DNA from: JBAJNL01 sp036881885
Lineage (GTDB): Bacteria > Pseudomonadota > Alphaproteobacteria > Holosporales > Hepatobacteraceae
Direction of reading: 5' to 3'
Assembly: GCA_036881885.1 (NCBI GenBank)
Contig: JBAJNL010000033.1
Span: forward strand, 1 to 14,582
Length of the DNA stretch: 14,582 nucleotides
Part shown: in pieces, positions 13,109 to 14,582 of the stretch
How the letters are laid out: each line of letters starts with the position of its first letter
How positions within the stretch are numbered: the first letter of the stretch is position 1
Made by a program: the position numbers and the translations under genes
The notes under the pieces: model-generated
What the model saw: the letters and a program-made list of their open reading frames with translations, nothing else
What the model was told of the DNA's origin: nothing
Database searches by the model: none

Positions 13109-13143
13109 AAAAGGCTCAACAACTTTGATAGCTGTGAGCCCTT
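13107..13143. terminator. Bidirectional terminator between convergent genes
   Basis: GGCTCA (13113-13118) and TGAGCC (13135-13140) form a 6-bp stem. On the minus strand six T follow (13112-13107), a good terminator for the 13164 gene. On the plus strand the tail CTTCTTTATTT is weaker. It sits in the 55-base gap between the two stops. Confidence 0.7.
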
Positions 13144-13163
13144 CTTTATTTGAGTATGGTTTT

Positions 13164-14498
13164 TTAAGCGTATGCTGGCACGGGTTCTGTTGCAGGTGCC
13201 GCCCAAAGCTTTGAATACACTGTGGATGCACCACTCATGAGCCACGTTATAGACTTTTCAACAAGCATCGCATTAAAGTTCATGACACCACGCGACACAC
13301 CCTTCAGGGCATCCCCTGCAAACGACGATCCTAAGTCCGCCACCGATGCTGCAAAAGGACTCAACCCACCCGTTACCAAACCGATCACCGGGTTACCACA
13401 CAGTGATGAAACAAAAGTGGTGGCCTTATTCATCGTCTGACCCGCCATGTAAACATATTCGGGATTTTGGTAGGCAAAATGCGCCACTTGCAACGCACTC
13501 ATTGCCGAAAGACCAAGGGGATTCGCCGTCACAGAACCATAAAATGCATAGCTGGCGACAGCCTGGCTAAGATTCCATACTGAGCTCAAAGAAAATGAAG
13601 CGGGATTTAGGGCAACAAAGGATGGACAGAAAAACATAATCGCCGCATCCACTAAACTGCTTGTCGCATATTGAACGGCATGGTGTGCAGCCACCTTAAA
13701 AGCCGCCTTTGCCAAGCCAGATTGCTGGCTTTCAAGCCTTAGCATATCCGCACTCCACAAAATCTTTGTCCAAGGCAAAGACTTTGCAAGCTTTACACCT
13801 GAGAAATCATAATTTTTGGGCGCCTCTAACGTAACATTTTTGGCAAAGTTTGTCCCTTGCGTGACCACACTGCCTTGTCCTACCACCACGTCATCGCGAA
13901 ACAGATCTTCAAGGCCAAAAGAACTCTCACTTTGAAAAACATCAGGGGTTTGGGCATGACCACCTGCAAACATCTTATTCAGCACCCAGTCATCGGTTTG
14001 CAACACATCAGGGGTTTGGGCATGACCACCTGCAAACATCTTATTCAGCACCCAGTCATCGGTTCCGCTATCTAACAAAGCCGGTGCTTTGATCCGGTTA
14101 AAATTTCTAATCGGTATGCTTTTTATTTGATCCCACATAGAAGTTGTGATAGGTGAGGCAGACGGTGCTGAGGGCGTGCTTGTCGGCATCCCCTTCACCG
14201 CACCCAGAAGGCTTGATTGACCTTGAAACACATCCGAAGGCATTTTGATTGTAGGCACTAACGAAGAGCCAAGGAGCGGGCCTGTCATGCCAGAAGGCGC
14301 TCTTGCAGGAATCGTGAAGGCAGATTGTGCCAACGAAGCTGCAGGTTGTACAGTTTTACTTAACGTATTTAGACGTGAGACTCCTTCCATGATACCCGTT
14401 AATCCACGTGTCCCTGCACGTGTTAACACAGCATGCCCTTCATAAACAAAGCTGATGCCAATGAAACTAAACAAAAGAACAGAAAATGTTTTCTTCAT
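13164..14498 (-). CDS. Exported protein of unknown function with internal duplication
   Basis: A 444-residue protein. The ATG at 14498 is preferred because it opens a textbook signal peptide (MKKTFSVLLFSFIGISF, ending EGHA) and has AAAGG 9 bases upstream; a TTG at 14516 would overlap that site. The mature N-terminal third is low in charge and rich in Ser, Thr, Pro and Gly. It is followed by two near-identical 22-residue units (DDWVLNKMFAGGHAQTPDV). The C-terminal half is rich in Ala, Ser and Gly with several hydrophobic stretches (for example AAIMFFCPSFVAL and NPVIGLVTGGL), suggesting membrane association or insertion. I recognise no family. It could be an outer-surface or secreted protein acting on host membranes, but that is speculation. 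Confidence 0.8.
   Translation of the reverse strand: MKKTFSVLLFSFIGISFVYEGHAVLTRAGTRGLTGIMEGVSRLNTLSKTVQPAASLAQSAFTIPARAPSGMTGPLLGSSLVPTIKMPSDVFQGQSSLLGAVKGMPTSTPSAPSASPITTSMWDQIKSIPIRNFNRIKAPALLDSGTDDWVLNKMFAGGHAQTPDVLQTDDWVLNKMFAGGHAQTPDVFQSESSFGLEDLFRDDVVVGQGSVVTQGTNFAKNVTLEAPKNYDFSGVKLAKSLPWTKILWSADMLRLESQQSGLAKAAFKVAAHHAVQYATSSLVDAAIMFFCPSFVALNPASFSLSSVWNLSQAVASYAFYGSVTANPLGLSAMSALQVAHFAYQNPEYVYMAGQTMNKATTFVSSLCGNPVIGLVTGGLSPFAASVADLGSSFAGDALKGVSRGVMNFNAMLVEKSITWLMSGASTVYSKLWAAPATEPVPAYA
13939..14064 (-). repeat. 66-bp in-frame tandem duplication
   Basis: Bases 13939-13998 and 14005-14064 are identical over 60 bases, with a period of 66 bases, exactly 22 codons. They encode two copies of DDWVLNKMFAGGHAQTPDV plus a variable junction (LQT against FQS). 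Perfect identity, including third codon positions, points to a very recent duplication. Confidence 0.95.
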
Positions 14499-14582
14499 GT
14501 CAAATAACCTTTGCAACTCTGACTTTATTTGACAATAAGGAATGATAAGCGTCCTTTTTTCCTGTAAAGACTTTTAAAAGCG

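Noticed and set aside
13857..14075. Direct repeat considered as a CRISPR or attachment site
   Set aside because: There are just two copies, adjacent, in frame and inside a coding gene; this is a coding tandem duplication.

Overview
The window looks like chromosome of a host-associated alphaproteobacterium, most plausibly an intracellular symbiont or parasite of protists (Holosporales-like). This is inferred from three things. There is a short alphaproteobacterial-type DUF721/DciA protein. Most other genes encode secreted proteins with no housekeeping counterpart. Several of those proteins carry features that only make sense inside a eukaryotic cell. No taxonomic marker gene is present, so the placement is tentative.

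Layout. 1-302 is the 3' end of an unrecognised gene, closed by a strong terminator that also contains a promoter. 408-1343 is a class A beta-lactamase-fold exported protein whose catalytic serine position is cysteine. 1692-2933 is an exported protein of unknown function. 3178-4203 (minus) is an exported trypsin-fold protein lacking the catalytic triad; its frame continues past a TAG for 56 more codons. 4370-7791 is a two-gene operon with an ATGA overlap: an exported Sel1-like protein, then an exported ComEC-type metallo-beta-lactamase-fold protein. Both carry bipartite nuclear-localisation-like basic clusters. 7788-8593 (minus) is a frameshifted, shortened paralogue of the first operon gene that keeps the signal peptide, the basic cluster and a very similar promoter. 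8594-9170 is non-coding and rich in hairpins. 9171-10880 is a glycosyltransferase with the DXD core of the large clostridial cytotoxins. 10881-11354 has no confident gene. 11355-11430 (minus) is tRNA-Thr(CGU). 11479-13108 holds a family 2 glycosyltransferase, a 41-residue membrane protein and the DUF721/DciA protein. 13164-14498 (minus) is an exported protein with a recent in-frame 66-bp tandem duplication.

How it fits together. The stretch from about 4300 to 10900 reads as an effector island. The operon pair plus its decayed paralogue form a family of exported, basic-cluster proteins, next to a toxin-type glycosyltransferase. The main hypothesis is that the operon encodes secreted proteins destined for the host nucleus, one of them a metal-dependent, probably DNA-acting hydrolase. 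The right-hand third (tRNA, glycosyltransferase, DciA) looks like ordinary core genome. All functional statements rest on motif reading by eye; no database search was run.
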